From assembly GCA_024689465.1 (NCBI GenBank), contig JAILDL010000013.1, forward strand, positions 46,693 to 110,692: a stretch of DNA of 64,000 bases, read 5' to 3'. Positions within the stretch are counted from its first letter, which is position 1. Every line of letters starts with the position of its first letter. Under the pieces are notes generated by a model, which worked only from the letters and a program-made list of their open reading frames with translations, ran no database searches and was not told the DNA's origin. The DNA is from Lachnospiraceae bacterium. GTDB lineage: Bacteria; Bacillota; Clostridia; Lachnospirales; Lachnospiraceae. This document shows, one piece after another, positions 1 to 8,126 of the stretch. A program made the translations under genes and the position numbers.

Positions 1-1
1 G

Positions 2-559
2 CTGTTTGCGGATCCCTTGCTTGGGGTATTCGATTCGCTGGTGCCGGACAATACAGCAACTTACTATGCGGATGTTGCAAAGAAACTTCATGCTGTGACA
101 TGCGGCAGAGAAAGAGAAGAAGACAGCGTTTTTCGGATGCAGGAGATGCTCTGCAGGGTTCTGGAATTAAAGGCAGATTTGGGAATAAGGTTAAGACAGG
201 CCTATCAGGAAGCCTTTCAGGCTGGCGATAAAGAAGCATTAAAGGATTTAAAGGACCATGTCCTTCCGGAACTGATCACCCGTCTGGATGCCTTTTATCA
301 GGCATTCCGCAAGCAGTGGCTGGAGGAAGCCAAGCCCTTCGGCTTTGAGGTACAGACCATCCGGATCGGAGGACTTCGGCAGAGACTGGTAGATTGCATC
401 GATACGTTGGAACAGTACCTGAACGGAAATCTGCAGAAGATCGAGGAACTGGAGACAAAGGCCCTGCCGGTGGGCTATTACATGGACGGAGGATCCTACA
501 CGGATCCTGAGTTTAACCGGTACAGGCTGCTTGCCACTACATCCAGATTATCCTGGTAG
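2..559 (+). CDS. Probable GH20 beta-N-acetylhexosaminidase, C-terminal part only
   Basis: The reading frame is open to the left edge, so the gene starts outside the window; 185 C-terminal residues are visible. The stretch begins with LFADPLLGVFD, resembling the end of the TIM barrel in Firmicutes GH20 exo-hexosaminidases (a DPLLGxxD-type motif), and continues as a mainly helical, charged tail. Catalytic residues lie upstream and cannot be checked. If right, the enzyme removes terminal GlcNAc or GalNAc from glycans. It ends 4 nt before the end of the convergent regulator gene. The family call comes from a short remembered motif and is moderate at best; another alpha/beta-barrel glycosidase is possible. 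Confidence 0.5.
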   Translation: MFADPLLGVFDSLVPDNTATYYADVAKKLHAVTCGREREEDSVFRMQEMLCRVLELKADLGIRLRQAYQEAFQAGDKEALKDLKDHVLPELITRLDAFYQAFRKQWLEEAKPFGFEVQTIRIGGLRQRLVDCIDTLEQYLNGNLQKIEELETKALPVGYYMDGGSYTDPEFNRYRLLATTSRLSW

Positions 560-563
560 AAGC

Positions 564-1355
564 CTAGTTGTTACGGTACTCGCTGGGAGTAATTCCATAA
601 AAAGTCTTAAAGACACTCATAAAGTGCTTTTCGGAGAAATAGCCCACTTGTTGGGCTATTTCTCGTATGGGCAGATTTTGCTCAGTTCTGAGAAGGACCG
701 CAGCCTGTGTCATACGTAGCCTGGTAATGAAACGAGAGTAGGACTCCCCGGTTTCTTCATGAAATATACCGGATAGGTAGGAAGGGGAAACACCCAGTGC
801 ATCGGCCACCTCACCCTGAGATATGTTTTCTGTATAATGAGCAGAAATGTAATCCACCGCTTTCTGCGCCAGAGAGTCATCTCCTTGTGCAGAAGCAGTG
901 AAACGGCTCAGGATAAGCTGTGTGATCTCGTTGGGCGTTGAATCATCCGGAAGAACGACGGTATTACGGCGCTCACAAATATGTTCTTTGATCTTCTCTA
1001 ATGCATCATGCATTTCCTGATCATTCAAAGGTTTCAGAATATATTCCATAACGCCCAGTTTGATGGCTTCTTTGGCATAAGCAAAATCATCGTAGCCTGT
1101 CAGAAGCAGCACCGGCAGTTCACTTCCGGTTTTCCGCATCTTCTTTACAACTTCCAGACCGGATACAAGCGGCATTTTGATATCGGTTATAAAAAGATCA
1201 TAGGTATGATCATCCAGAAGTTTTAATGCTTCTTCTCCGTTGGAGGCCACATCTTTTACATAATAATCCCCATGGATCTGGCTTAGATTATTTGAAATGT
1301 AGGACCGCATTAACGGTTCATCTTCTGCAAAACAAACGCTAAATTCCGGTTTCAT
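564..1355 (-). CDS. YesN-type response regulator with AraC-family output domain
   Basis: 263 residues. An N-terminal receiver domain (about 5-120) carries the acidic pair ED near residue 11, the phospho-acceptor D58 in FITDIKMP and the K in LKPL. A C-terminal AraC/XylS double helix-turn-helix (about 165-263) ends in the family signature GITPSEYR. The linker is short compared with usual YesN proteins of about 500 residues. I chose the ATG at 1355 because the receiver fold begins there; the open frame continues upstream but only as overlap with the kinase gene. It overlaps the 3' end of the sensor kinase by 17 nt, so the two are translationally linked. It probably activates the divergent alpha-glucan operon starting at 3321; that target is inferred from position. 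Confidence 0.9.
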   Translation of the reverse strand: MKPEFSVCFAEDEPLMRSYISNNLSQIHGDYYVKDVASNGEEALKLLDDHTYDLFITDIKMPLVSGLEVVKKMRKTGSELPVLLLTGYDDFAYAKEAIKLGVMEYILKPLNDQEMHDALEKIKEHICERRNTVVLPDDSTPNEITQLILSRFTASAQGDDSLAQKAVDYISAHYTENISQGEVADALGVSPSYLSGIFHEETGESYSRFITRLRMTQAAVLLRTEQNLPIREIAQQVGYFSEKHFMSVFKTFYGITPSEYRNN

Positions 1356-3147
1356 TTGCAAACTCCGTTCTGATAGTAAGTGGAATATGGATCGTGATAG
1401 TAGTTCCTTTGTCGGGAACCGAATCGATTTCAAACTGTAAAGGCTCCCCATATTTTAATTTCAGCCGTTTGGCTATATTTGTAACGCCTACACCTGAGGT
1501 TTCGGTAGAGGTGTCGCTATCGGTAAAAAGATGAGTTTTTAACTGGTCTAGTGTTTCTTTCGGCATGCCCATTCCGGTATCCGAAATACAAAAAACAGCA
1601 TAAGGTGGAGCATAATCTGCCGTGATGGAGATATGCGTTCCGGTGGCTTTGGGTTCGCATCCGTGGATGATGGCATTTTCTACCAGAGGCTGGATGGTCA
1701 TGGCCGGCAGAAGCAGTTTGTGAAGTTCTTTATCTACTCGAATGGAGTAGGAGAGTTTTTCATGCCTTCTGGATTGAAGACTCAGGTAACTCTCGGTTAT
1801 ATGAAGCTCACTTAGTAAGGAGATTTCACTGTCGGCATTGACCATTCCACGGAGTAAAACAGACAGCTCGTCTATTGCCTTTAAGGCTTCCGCATCCTGT
1901 CTGGTTTTGATGAGCAGACTGATGGTATTTAAGGTATTAAACAGGAAATGCGGTCGGATCTGCTGGCATAAGCTGTCATACTCCGCCTTTTGCTGCAGGT
2001 ATTTGGCTTCGTAGATCTTTTTGGTAAGCCGGCGATTGCCTTCCATCGTGCGTTGGATCTGATCCAGCAGATCGTTATAGGTTTCGTTCAGATAATTGAT
2101 CTCTTCCACATCACATTCCGGTGCGCGTAAGGACAGATCGCCACCTTGAGACCGCTGCATGACTCCGATCGTGGTATTGATCGGCTGCAGGAAAGTACGA
2201 ACATAGAGGACGGAGAAGACCAGTCCCATAACAGAGCAAAGAATTGCAAGGATCAGAGAAAAAATACGGATGGGCGCAGCTTCTTTGAGCAACTGGGAGC
2301 GGGATGTGATCTCGACTACATACCAGTTTGTGCCTTCGATGTTCTGGGAATTAACGATGTACCCGGAACCATTCAGGGTCAGGTTTTCAATGCCGTTTTC
2401 AAAGGTGAGATTTCGGGATAGTAACTCCGGATCAATGGCTTCCGGGAGAGAAGACCTTTGGTAGATGACGTTACCGGAATCATCCAACATGTACAGGGCA
2501 CTGTTATTGTTTAATTCTACCGGATTTAGCACTTCAGAAATTCCGGTATAATCTGCATCTACCCGGATCACACCGATGGTATGATTATCGGCGCGCAGAC
2601 TCCGTAACTGTCGTACCAGTGAAAAGACAGACAGAGTATAGCCGCTTTCGGTCTCTGTTTGGACGGGAAGGAAGATCAGATCGGTACTTTCCAGAGCTTT
2701 CCGATACCAGTCTTCTGAGGCATAATCGGAGTGCAGGGAAATGCTGTGAGAAGTCCGGGTCGTATAATAAATATCGTCGGAGATGATATATACTCGTAAG
2801 ATCTCTTTTCGGGGAATGGTCATCACTTCCCTAAGATACCCTTCGATGGTCCTTTTTTTACTCAGCTTTTCGGCAGCAGCCTGCGGATTGGTATCCAATA
2901 GATTCATGATATCCGCGTTATAATAGGGAGCCATACTCAGGCGGGATAATTCATCGATATACAGACCGGTATTAAGAGCGATCTGTTCTACAATGGATTC
3001 TGTTTTTTCGGCAGCCGTTCGAATGAAATGATTCTGATACCACAAGGAACCTGCCAGTGATACGATGATCACGGAAGTAAACAATAAGGCAGTGATCGAA
3101 ACAACCAGTTGCCGTTTTAGATTGGAACGTTTCCCCCTGTTTCGCAT
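1339..3147 (-). CDS. YesM-type sensor histidine kinase
   Basis: 602 residues. A transmembrane segment at about 15-37 is followed by an extracytoplasmic Cache-like sensing region (about 40-275), a second membrane segment (about 290-312), a HAMP linker, a His_kinase domain with phospho-acceptor H400 in QIRPHFLFN, and a HATPase domain with N, G1 (DTGMGMP) and G2 (GVGV) boxes. An in-frame ATG lies 15 nt upstream at 3162, but the ATG at 3147 has a GAGGG Shine-Dalgarno sequence 8 nt before it, and the -10 hexamer at 3169-3174 would start the transcript near 3162. I therefore prefer 3147. The gene is divergent from the ABC/GH66 operon, a common layout for kinases that sense sugars or a ligand-bound binding protein and pass phosphate to the downstream regulator. 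Confidence 0.9.
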   Translation of the reverse strand: MRNRGKRSNLKRQLVVSITALLFTSVIIVSLAGSLWYQNHFIRTAAEKTESIVEQIALNTGLYIDELSRLSMAPYYNADIMNLLDTNPQAAAEKLSKKRTIEGYLREVMTIPRKEILRVYIISDDIYYTTRTSHSISLHSDYASEDWYRKALESTDLIFLPVQTETESGYTLSVFSLVRQLRSLRADNHTIGVIRVDADYTGISEVLNPVELNNNSALYMLDDSGNVIYQRSSLPEAIDPELLSRNLTFENGIENLTLNGSGYIVNSQNIEGTNWYVVEITSRSQLLKEAAPIRIFSLILAILCSVMGLVFSVLYVRTFLQPINTTIGVMQRSQGGDLSLRAPECDVEEINYLNETYNDLLDQIQRTMEGNRRLTKKIYEAKYLQQKAEYDSLCQQIRPHFLFNTLNTISLLIKTRQDAEALKAIDELSVLLRGMVNADSEISLLSELHITESYLSLQSRRHEKLSYSIRVDKELHKLLLPAMTIQPLVENAIIHGCEPKATGTHISITADYAPPYAVFCISDTGMGMPKETLDQLKTHLFTDSDTSTETSGVGVTNIAKRLKLKYGEPLQFEIDSVPDKGTTITIHIPLTIRTEFANETGI

Positions 3148-3168
3148 AAGAAATACCCTCATGTGGTG

Positions 3169-3174
3169 ATTATA
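3169..3174 (-). promoter_or_regulatory. -10 hexamer for the kinase/regulator pair
   Basis: On the minus strand there is a perfect TATAAT, with no good -35 at 16-18 nt. A start about 7 nt downstream would leave a leader of roughly 15 nt before the ATG at 3147 and would exclude the ATG at 3162. Confidence 0.45.
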
Positions 3175-3205
3175 TCATTCCTTTACAGAGTTTTTTCGGG
3201 AATCA

Positions 3206-3268
3206 TAAAAAAACGAACCTTCATCGTAAAAGCCGGGAATTTTATCTTGAAATGAGCCATGGCATAAT
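3206..3268 (+). promoter_or_regulatory. Putative promoter of the alpha-glucan operon with a weak A-tract activator element
   Basis: Seven A residues (3207-3213) are followed by CGAACC and, 56 nt from the A-tract start, by CATAAT (3263-3268), a plausible -10. The layout resembles that upstream of the genes at 10551, 18183 and 30662, where the element reads A7-(T)GACACC. This copy is the most diverged. The A-tract starts 114 nt before the GTG start at 3321. Binding by the adjacent AraC-type regulator is an inference. Confidence 0.4.
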
Positions 3269-3320
3269 CAGAATTGCAAAAGGCCATATATGGAAACATG
3301 CAACGAAAGGAGAATGTATT

Positions 3321-4697
3321 GTGGGAAAGAAAAAGTTTTTAGCAGTCCTGTTAACCGCTGCTCTGGGTATGAGCACTCTGGCAGGATGTGGGGCAACTGA
3401 TACAAGCACATCCGGTGAAGCACCGGATACAAATACCGTAACGGAAGCTGCAACACCTGCAGCAAGCGAGGCAGAGGCTGCAGATAGTACGGAAAAGGAA
3501 AACAAGGCAGTTGATCTTACCTTCTTTACAGGAAAAGTTGAAACGGTGGACCTGCTCAATCAGATCATCAGCGATTACAACCAGCAGTCCGGCGGGATCA
3601 CTGTAGAACAGGAGTATCAGGCAGATGCAAGTAACATCATTAAGATCAAATTTGCATCCGGCGAGTCTCCTGATCTCATGACAACTTACGAACAGGAATA
3701 TGTTAATCAGGGCAAATATCTGGACCTGTCTGATCGGAACGAATGGTGGGACAGACTGATCCCTTCCATGAAGGAAAGCTGTACCGACCTGGAGTCCGGA
3801 AAACAGTACCGTGTGTGCACCAATATGACTATGGCAGGCTTTTTCTACAACAAGGAAATGTTTGACGAGTTAGGCCTTAAGGTTGCCACAACCTGGCCGG
3901 AATTTGAAGCAAATCTGGAAGCAATCAAAGAAGCACATCCCGATGTGGATCCCTGGTTCATCTTTGGCGAAGCCTGGCATCTTGGACATCTGATCGAATT
4001 CATGCCTCATGGATATATCAAGGCAAAGTATGGTGCTACCGAGGCCAAGAAAGCAATGCTCAGTAATGATAGCGCAAAGCTGGATTGGGGCAATCCGGAC
4101 GGTGCTATGGCTACCTTTGCAAAGAATCTGGTAGAACTTCAGAAGAAGGGGCTCATCAATGAGGACGTTCTGACTGCAACCAGCGACAACTGCATCGATG
4201 CCTTTGTGACTGGCAAGTGCGCGATGTTCTCTAATGGTATGTGGTGTCTGTCGGATCTGCTTACAAAGAATCCGGATATGGCAGATAAGATCGGCTTTGC
4301 TCCTTATCCTGCCTTCATGGAGGACGGTGTTCCGGTAGTTTTGGTCGCAGAAGATTCCGGTTACAGTATCTCTGCCGAAACAGAACATGTAGACGAAGTA
4401 GTCGATTTCCTGAATTTCCTTTTCAGTGCGGAAAATCAGAAAAAGTATGCAGAGACCTTGGGATCTCCCAGTGCATTTAAGGATGTTGATGCTTCCTGGG
4501 CACCAGACAGCATCGTATCCGGCGTAAATGATGCAGTGGCAAGTGCAACCAATATTGGATTCACAAATGAAAAGCCCGCAGGTTTCTCCGGTGATGATGC
4601 CGGACGTCTGGTTCAGGATCTGCTGGCAGGAACCTATAGTCCCGAAGAATTTGCAAAGGCATACGAGGAAGCTTGGAATGCCGGCTATACAAATTAG
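3321..4697 (+). CDS. Sugar ABC transporter substrate-binding lipoprotein (CUT1 type)
   Basis: 458 residues. The N-terminus is a lipoprotein signal: basic VGKKK, a hydrophobic core, and lipobox LAGC with Cys at about residue 22. A Thr/Glu/Ala-rich linker follows to about residue 55, then an SBP_bac_1 (cluster B) fold. The GTG at 3321 is chosen because it has AAAGGAG 8 nt upstream and places the signal peptide at the N-terminus; an upstream in-frame ATG would add 23 residues and bury it. It would capture an oligosaccharide outside the membrane for the permeases encoded next. A strong hairpin directly after the stop probably keeps this gene's mRNA more abundant than that of the permeases. The GH66 and GH13 partners suggest alpha-1,6-glucan oligosaccharides as ligand. 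Confidence 0.93.
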   Translation: MGKKKFLAVLLTAALGMSTLAGCGATDTSTSGEAPDTNTVTEAATPAASEAEAADSTEKENKAVDLTFFTGKVETVDLLNQIISDYNQQSGGITVEQEYQADASNIIKIKFASGESPDLMTTYEQEYVNQGKYLDLSDRNEWWDRLIPSMKESCTDLESGKQYRVCTNMTMAGFFYNKEMFDELGLKVATTWPEFEANLEAIKEAHPDVDPWFIFGEAWHLGHLIEFMPHGYIKAKYGATEAKKAMLSNDSAKLDWGNPDGAMATFAKNLVELQKKGLINEDVLTATSDNCIDAFVTGKCAMFSNGMWCLSDLLTKNPDMADKIGFAPYPAFMEDGVPVVLVAEDSGYSISAETEHVDEVVDFLNFLFSAENQKKYAETLGSPSAFKDVDASWAPDSIVSGVNDAVASATNIGFTNEKPAGFSGDDAGRLVQDLLAGTYSPEEFAKAYEEAWNAGYTN

Positions 4698-4709
4698 TAA
4701 TTGATCTTT

Positions 4710-4748
4710 GGACTGCAGGCACCTGATCGTGTCCTGCAGTCCTTTTTT
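4710..4748 (+). terminator. Read-through terminator between binding protein and permease genes
   Basis: A perfect 10-bp stem (4710-4719 with 4733-4742, GGACTGCAGG and its complement), a 13-nt loop, and six T residues. It sits inside an operon, 12 nt after the binding-protein stop. I read it as a partial terminator that sets a high ratio of binding protein to permease. Confidence 0.8.
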
Positions 4749-4764
4749 ATAGGTGGTAGTTATT

Positions 4765-5628
4765 ATGCAACGAAAGAAAAACAAGGCAGCTCAGTTTCTT
4801 TCTCTACCGGCACTTATCCTGTATGGTGTATTCTTCGTATATCCACTGCTCAGAGGGATCGGGATGAGCCTGACCAATTGGGACGGAATGGGGCAGGCTA
4901 CGTTTATCGGCCTGAAGAATTATTTTGATTTTTTCAGTGATAAGAGGGCACTCCATGATATCCAAACAACGGTTATCTTTGCTGTGGGAAGTGCTGTGCT
5001 TTTAAATATAGTGGGCCTTCTTTATGCGCTGCTCATGAACACGGAATTTAAAGGAAAAAGTATTGCACGGGTGATCATTTATCTGCCGGCGATCATCAGC
5101 CCGTTGATCATGGGATATATCTGGTACTTTCTGTTACAGCCTAAACGGGGGTATCTGTATTATGCCTGCATGCAGTTGGGACTGCCGGATCTGATCGGTA
5201 ACTGGATGAGTTCATATCACAGTGCGCTGGCGGTGCTGATCGTGGTAAATGTCTGGCAGTTTGCCGGCATGACCATGATCATATATCTGGCAGGACTAAA
5301 AGCGATTGCAAAAGATTATACGGAGGCTGCAGCCATCGACGGAGCCACAAAGTGGCAGTTGTTTTTTCGGATTACGCTGCCGCTCCTCATGCCGGCGATC
5401 CGGATCAATGTAGTGACCAATATTATTGGTTCCTTATCGGTATTTGACGTCATCATGTCGCTTACAGAGGGTGGTCCGGGTTATGCGACGGAATCTTTGT
5501 CTATTTACATCATGCGGATGTGCTACGGAAGCAGAACAGGCTATTCTACAGCGGTAGCTATGATCCTGTTTGTGATCATTCTGATTCCGGTACTGATATC
5601 CATGCGCCTGACCAGGCAGAAAGGTTGA
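4765..5628 (+). CDS. Sugar ABC transporter permease, MalF-like (CUT1)
   Basis: 287 residues with six predicted membrane helices. The start region (QRKKNKAAQFLSLPALILY) is typical of the shorter MalF-type subunits. The cytoplasmic EAA loop reads EAAAIDGATKWQLFFRITLPLL, the contact site for the ATPase. The ATG at 4765 follows AGGTGG with 8 nt spacing. It forms the membrane channel with the next gene product. No ATPase gene is present in the cluster, so a shared MsmK/MalK-type ATPase encoded elsewhere is expected, as is usual for CUT1 systems in Firmicutes. Confidence 0.93.
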   Translation: MQRKKNKAAQFLSLPALILYGVFFVYPLLRGIGMSLTNWDGMGQATFIGLKNYFDFFSDKRALHDIQTTVIFAVGSAVLLNIVGLLYALLMNTEFKGKSIARVIIYLPAIISPLIMGYIWYFLLQPKRGYLYYACMQLGLPDLIGNWMSSYHSALAVLIVVNVWQFAGMTMIIYLAGLKAIAKDYTEAAAIDGATKWQLFFRITLPLLMPAIRINVVTNIIGSLSVFDVIMSLTEGGPGYATESLSIYIMRMCYGSRTGYSTAVAMILFVIILIPVLISMRLTRQKG

Positions 5629-5630
5629 TC

Positions 5631-6464
5631 ATGCTCAGAGAAAAGAAAATCACCAAGATCAGCAGAGGCGTGATCGTATTTCTTCTATGCATTGCGTACC
5701 TGCTTCCTTTCTATATTCTGAATATCCTGGCTTTAAATGCGCCAGATCGTGTTTTCTACGAAGGAAACCTGTTTATTCCGGATTTTCATCTGGAAAATTT
5801 TGCAGAGGCATGGACAACTTCTCATATTGGGAGAGCTATGATCAATTCGGCGATCATAACCTTCGGCACATTGGCCTTGACCATTATCTGTGGTGGCCTG
5901 GCGGGGTATGCCATCGCCCGTTTTCCGACAGCCTATAACCGCTTTGTATTTGGCCTGATCATCGGATGCATGATGATCCCGGGTATTATTAATACAGTGC
6001 CTCTTTATACTCTGATGAGGCAGCTGAAAGCAGTAAATACCCTGTGGGGGATGATCTTTGTCTGCTCTGCGTTAGCAATGCCTTCCGCAGTTTTTATCTA
6101 TACCACATTTATACAGGCATTGCCGGTCACGTTGGATGAAGCAGCAGCTCTGGATGGTTGCTCAAAGTTCCAGATATTCTGGAAGATCATTTTCCCGATC
6201 ATCCGTCCTGCCACGGCATCGTTTGTGATCCTGAACGGATTCGGCATCTGGAACAATTATGCGCAGGCTGTTTTCTTCTTACAGAGCAGCAAGAAGCATA
6301 ATGTGCCTCAGGCACTGTCGGTATTTTTCCAACAGTTTGCGGGGGCAAAATGGCACCTCATGGCTTCGACGTCCATGATCGCCATTATTCCGGTCGTGGT
6401 GGTATTTCTGATCTTCCAGAAGCAATTTATCAGTGGTTTGGCAGACGGGGCAGTGAAAGGATAA
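5631..6464 (+). CDS. Sugar ABC transporter permease, MalG-like (CUT1)
   Basis: 277 residues, six predicted helices, with the EAA loop DEAAALDGCSKFQIFWKIIFP in the second half and the C-terminal sequence FISGLADGAVKG that is characteristic of MalG-type subunits. The ATG at 5631 starts 2 nt after the stop of the partner permease, and AAAGG lies 6 nt upstream inside that gene, so the two are translated together. The longer open frame upstream only overlaps the partner gene. Confidence 0.93.
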   Translation: MLREKKITKISRGVIVFLLCIAYLLPFYILNILALNAPDRVFYEGNLFIPDFHLENFAEAWTTSHIGRAMINSAIITFGTLALTIICGGLAGYAIARFPTAYNRFVFGLIIGCMMIPGIINTVPLYTLMRQLKAVNTLWGMIFVCSALAMPSAVFIYTTFIQALPVTLDEAAALDGCSKFQIFWKIIFPIIRPATASFVILNGFGIWNNYAQAVFFLQSSKKHNVPQALSVFFQQFAGAKWHLMASTSMIAIIPVVVVFLIFQKQFISGLADGAVKG

Positions 6465-6468
6465 AACG

Positions 6469-8115
6469 ATGGAATTATACCCAAACAAGTCACAGTACAT
6501 GGTCGGAGAATCTGTCAGACTGTTCCTTCGCACAGAGAATGCAGAACAAGATCCGTATCAGATCCGGATCATGCATCTGGATGAGGTGATCATGACCCGC
6601 ACGATCTGCGCAGAGGAAGAAGAAACCGGAATCGACCTGGATGATAGAGACTTTTCCGTTGGAGGATACGGCGTAGATCTGATAAAAGAGGAGAGAGTCC
6701 TATGCCATACAGCGTTCGATGTTGTGGAAGACCCCTTTGAATCCCTTCGATACGGCTTTCTGAGTGATTTCGAAGAAAAGGATATGGAGAACGGTGCACT
6801 GGAATGGATGCGTAGATGCCATATCAATCTGGTGCAGTTTTATGACTGGTCCTACCGCCATGACCATCTGGTTTCGGACGAAGCTTTTTATACAGATATG
6901 ATGGGAAAACCGATCTTTCGTGAAGCGGTGTGCCAGAAGATCCAAAAAGCAGGGAAGTACGGGATGAAAACAATGGCTTACGGTGCAGTTTATGCTGCCA
7001 GTAAGGCGTTTTATGAAGAGCATCCCCGTTGGGCGCTATTTTACCCGGATGGAGAACCCATTACATTTATTGATGTTTTCTACATCATGAACATTCAGGA
7101 AGAGTCGCCGTGGAGAGAGCATCTGATCGGTCAATACAAAGAGGCAATTACCCAAATGGGCTTCAGCGGGATCCACATGGACACTTATGGAGAACCCAAA
7201 ACAGCAAAAGCGCATTTAAAGGATTCTCCAGAGGCGGTTTATCTGGAGGAGGCTTTCCCGGGACTCATTCATGATACGTATGAAAGCCTGAAGGAGAGCA
7301 TGCAAGATCCCTGTCTGGTGTTTAATAATGTGGGAAACTGGCCGGTGGATCAAACAGCTGATACAGACCAGAAAGCAGTATACGTGGAAGTATGGTCGCC
7401 GTATGACCGGTACGAGCACATTGCCAAGATCATTCGGGAGGCAAGAGCATTTTGCAAAGATCAAAAACCGGTCATCCTGGCGGCTTATCTGGCTTCATTC
7501 CGTCTGGAAAGCATAGAACGTGGGATCCGCGCAGCCCGTTTGTTGCTAGCCGGGATTATCTCCAATGGTGCGTATAACCTTTTGACCGGAGAAAACCAGG
7601 CCATTTTGACGCAAGGCTATTACAGTGACTATACAAAGCTGGATAGAAATGCAGCGAATGTGATCTGTGCTTATTACGATTTCATGATCCGCTATAAGGA
7701 ACTGTTTTATGACAAATGCCTGTCCGATGTGTCCATGACCCATTTTGGAGGAGACAATCTGGAATATACCACTCACTGTGACAGGGTCGATGTAACGCCC
7801 AAAGCAGGTAAGATCTGGCTGATCATCCGCCAGTCAAAAAGCAAAAGAGTGCTCTCACTGATCAATCTTTGCGGAAACGATGATCTCTGGAATCAGGGCA
7901 AAGAAGAACCGGAAACGATACAAAATATCGATTTTTCAGTACAGATAAACGAATCTTTGGAGGGAATCTATATGGCTTCACCGGATGCGGAAGATCAGGG
8001 GATGAAAGCTGTGGACTATCAGGTCAAAGATGAAAAGCAGGGGCGGTTTGTAACGTTTGCTATCCCGAAACTGACTTACTGGACGATCATCGAGATAAGA
8101 GGAAAAGAAAGGTAG
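6469..8115 (+). CDS. GH66 family enzyme (dextranase / cycloisomaltooligosaccharide glucanotransferase type), no signal peptide
   Basis: 548 residues. GH66 features are visible in order: an N-terminal beta-sandwich (about 1-90), the barrel motif QFYDWSYRHD (about 125), the nucleophile motif GFSGIHMDTYG with D238, and the acid/base motif VYVEVW with E307, followed by a C-terminal beta domain. GH66 enzymes cut alpha-1,6-glucan (dextran) internally or cyclise it by a retaining mechanism. There is no signal peptide or membrane segment, while characterised GH66 dextranases are mostly secreted, so this one should act in the cytoplasm on imported isomaltooligosaccharides. It starts 4 nt after the permease stop and sits 11 nt before a GH13 oligo-1,6-glucosidase gene. 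Whether it hydrolyses or transglycosylates cannot be told from the sequence. Confidence 0.88.
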   Translation: MELYPNKSQYMVGESVRLFLRTENAEQDPYQIRIMHLDEVIMTRTICAEEEETGIDLDDRDFSVGGYGVDLIKEERVLCHTAFDVVEDPFESLRYGFLSDFEEKDMENGALEWMRRCHINLVQFYDWSYRHDHLVSDEAFYTDMMGKPIFREAVCQKIQKAGKYGMKTMAYGAVYAASKAFYEEHPRWALFYPDGEPITFIDVFYIMNIQEESPWREHLIGQYKEAITQMGFSGIHMDTYGEPKTAKAHLKDSPEAVYLEEAFPGLIHDTYESLKESMQDPCLVFNNVGNWPVDQTADTDQKAVYVEVWSPYDRYEHIAKIIREARAFCKDQKPVILAAYLASFRLESIERGIRAARLLLAGIISNGAYNLLTGENQAILTQGYYSDYTKLDRNAANVICAYYDFMIRYKELFYDKCLSDVSMTHFGGDNLEYTTHCDRVDVTPKAGKIWLIIRQSKSKRVLSLINLCGNDDLWNQGKEEPETIQNIDFSVQINESLEGIYMASPDAEDQGMKAVDYQVKDEKQGRFVTFAIPKLTYWTIIEIRGKER

Positions 8116-8126
8116 TAGTTGGATAT

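Noticed and set aside
3870..4784. 304-codon open frame on the minus strand opposite the first binding-protein gene
   Set aside because: Antisense shadow covering a terminator and a start region; no initiation signal.
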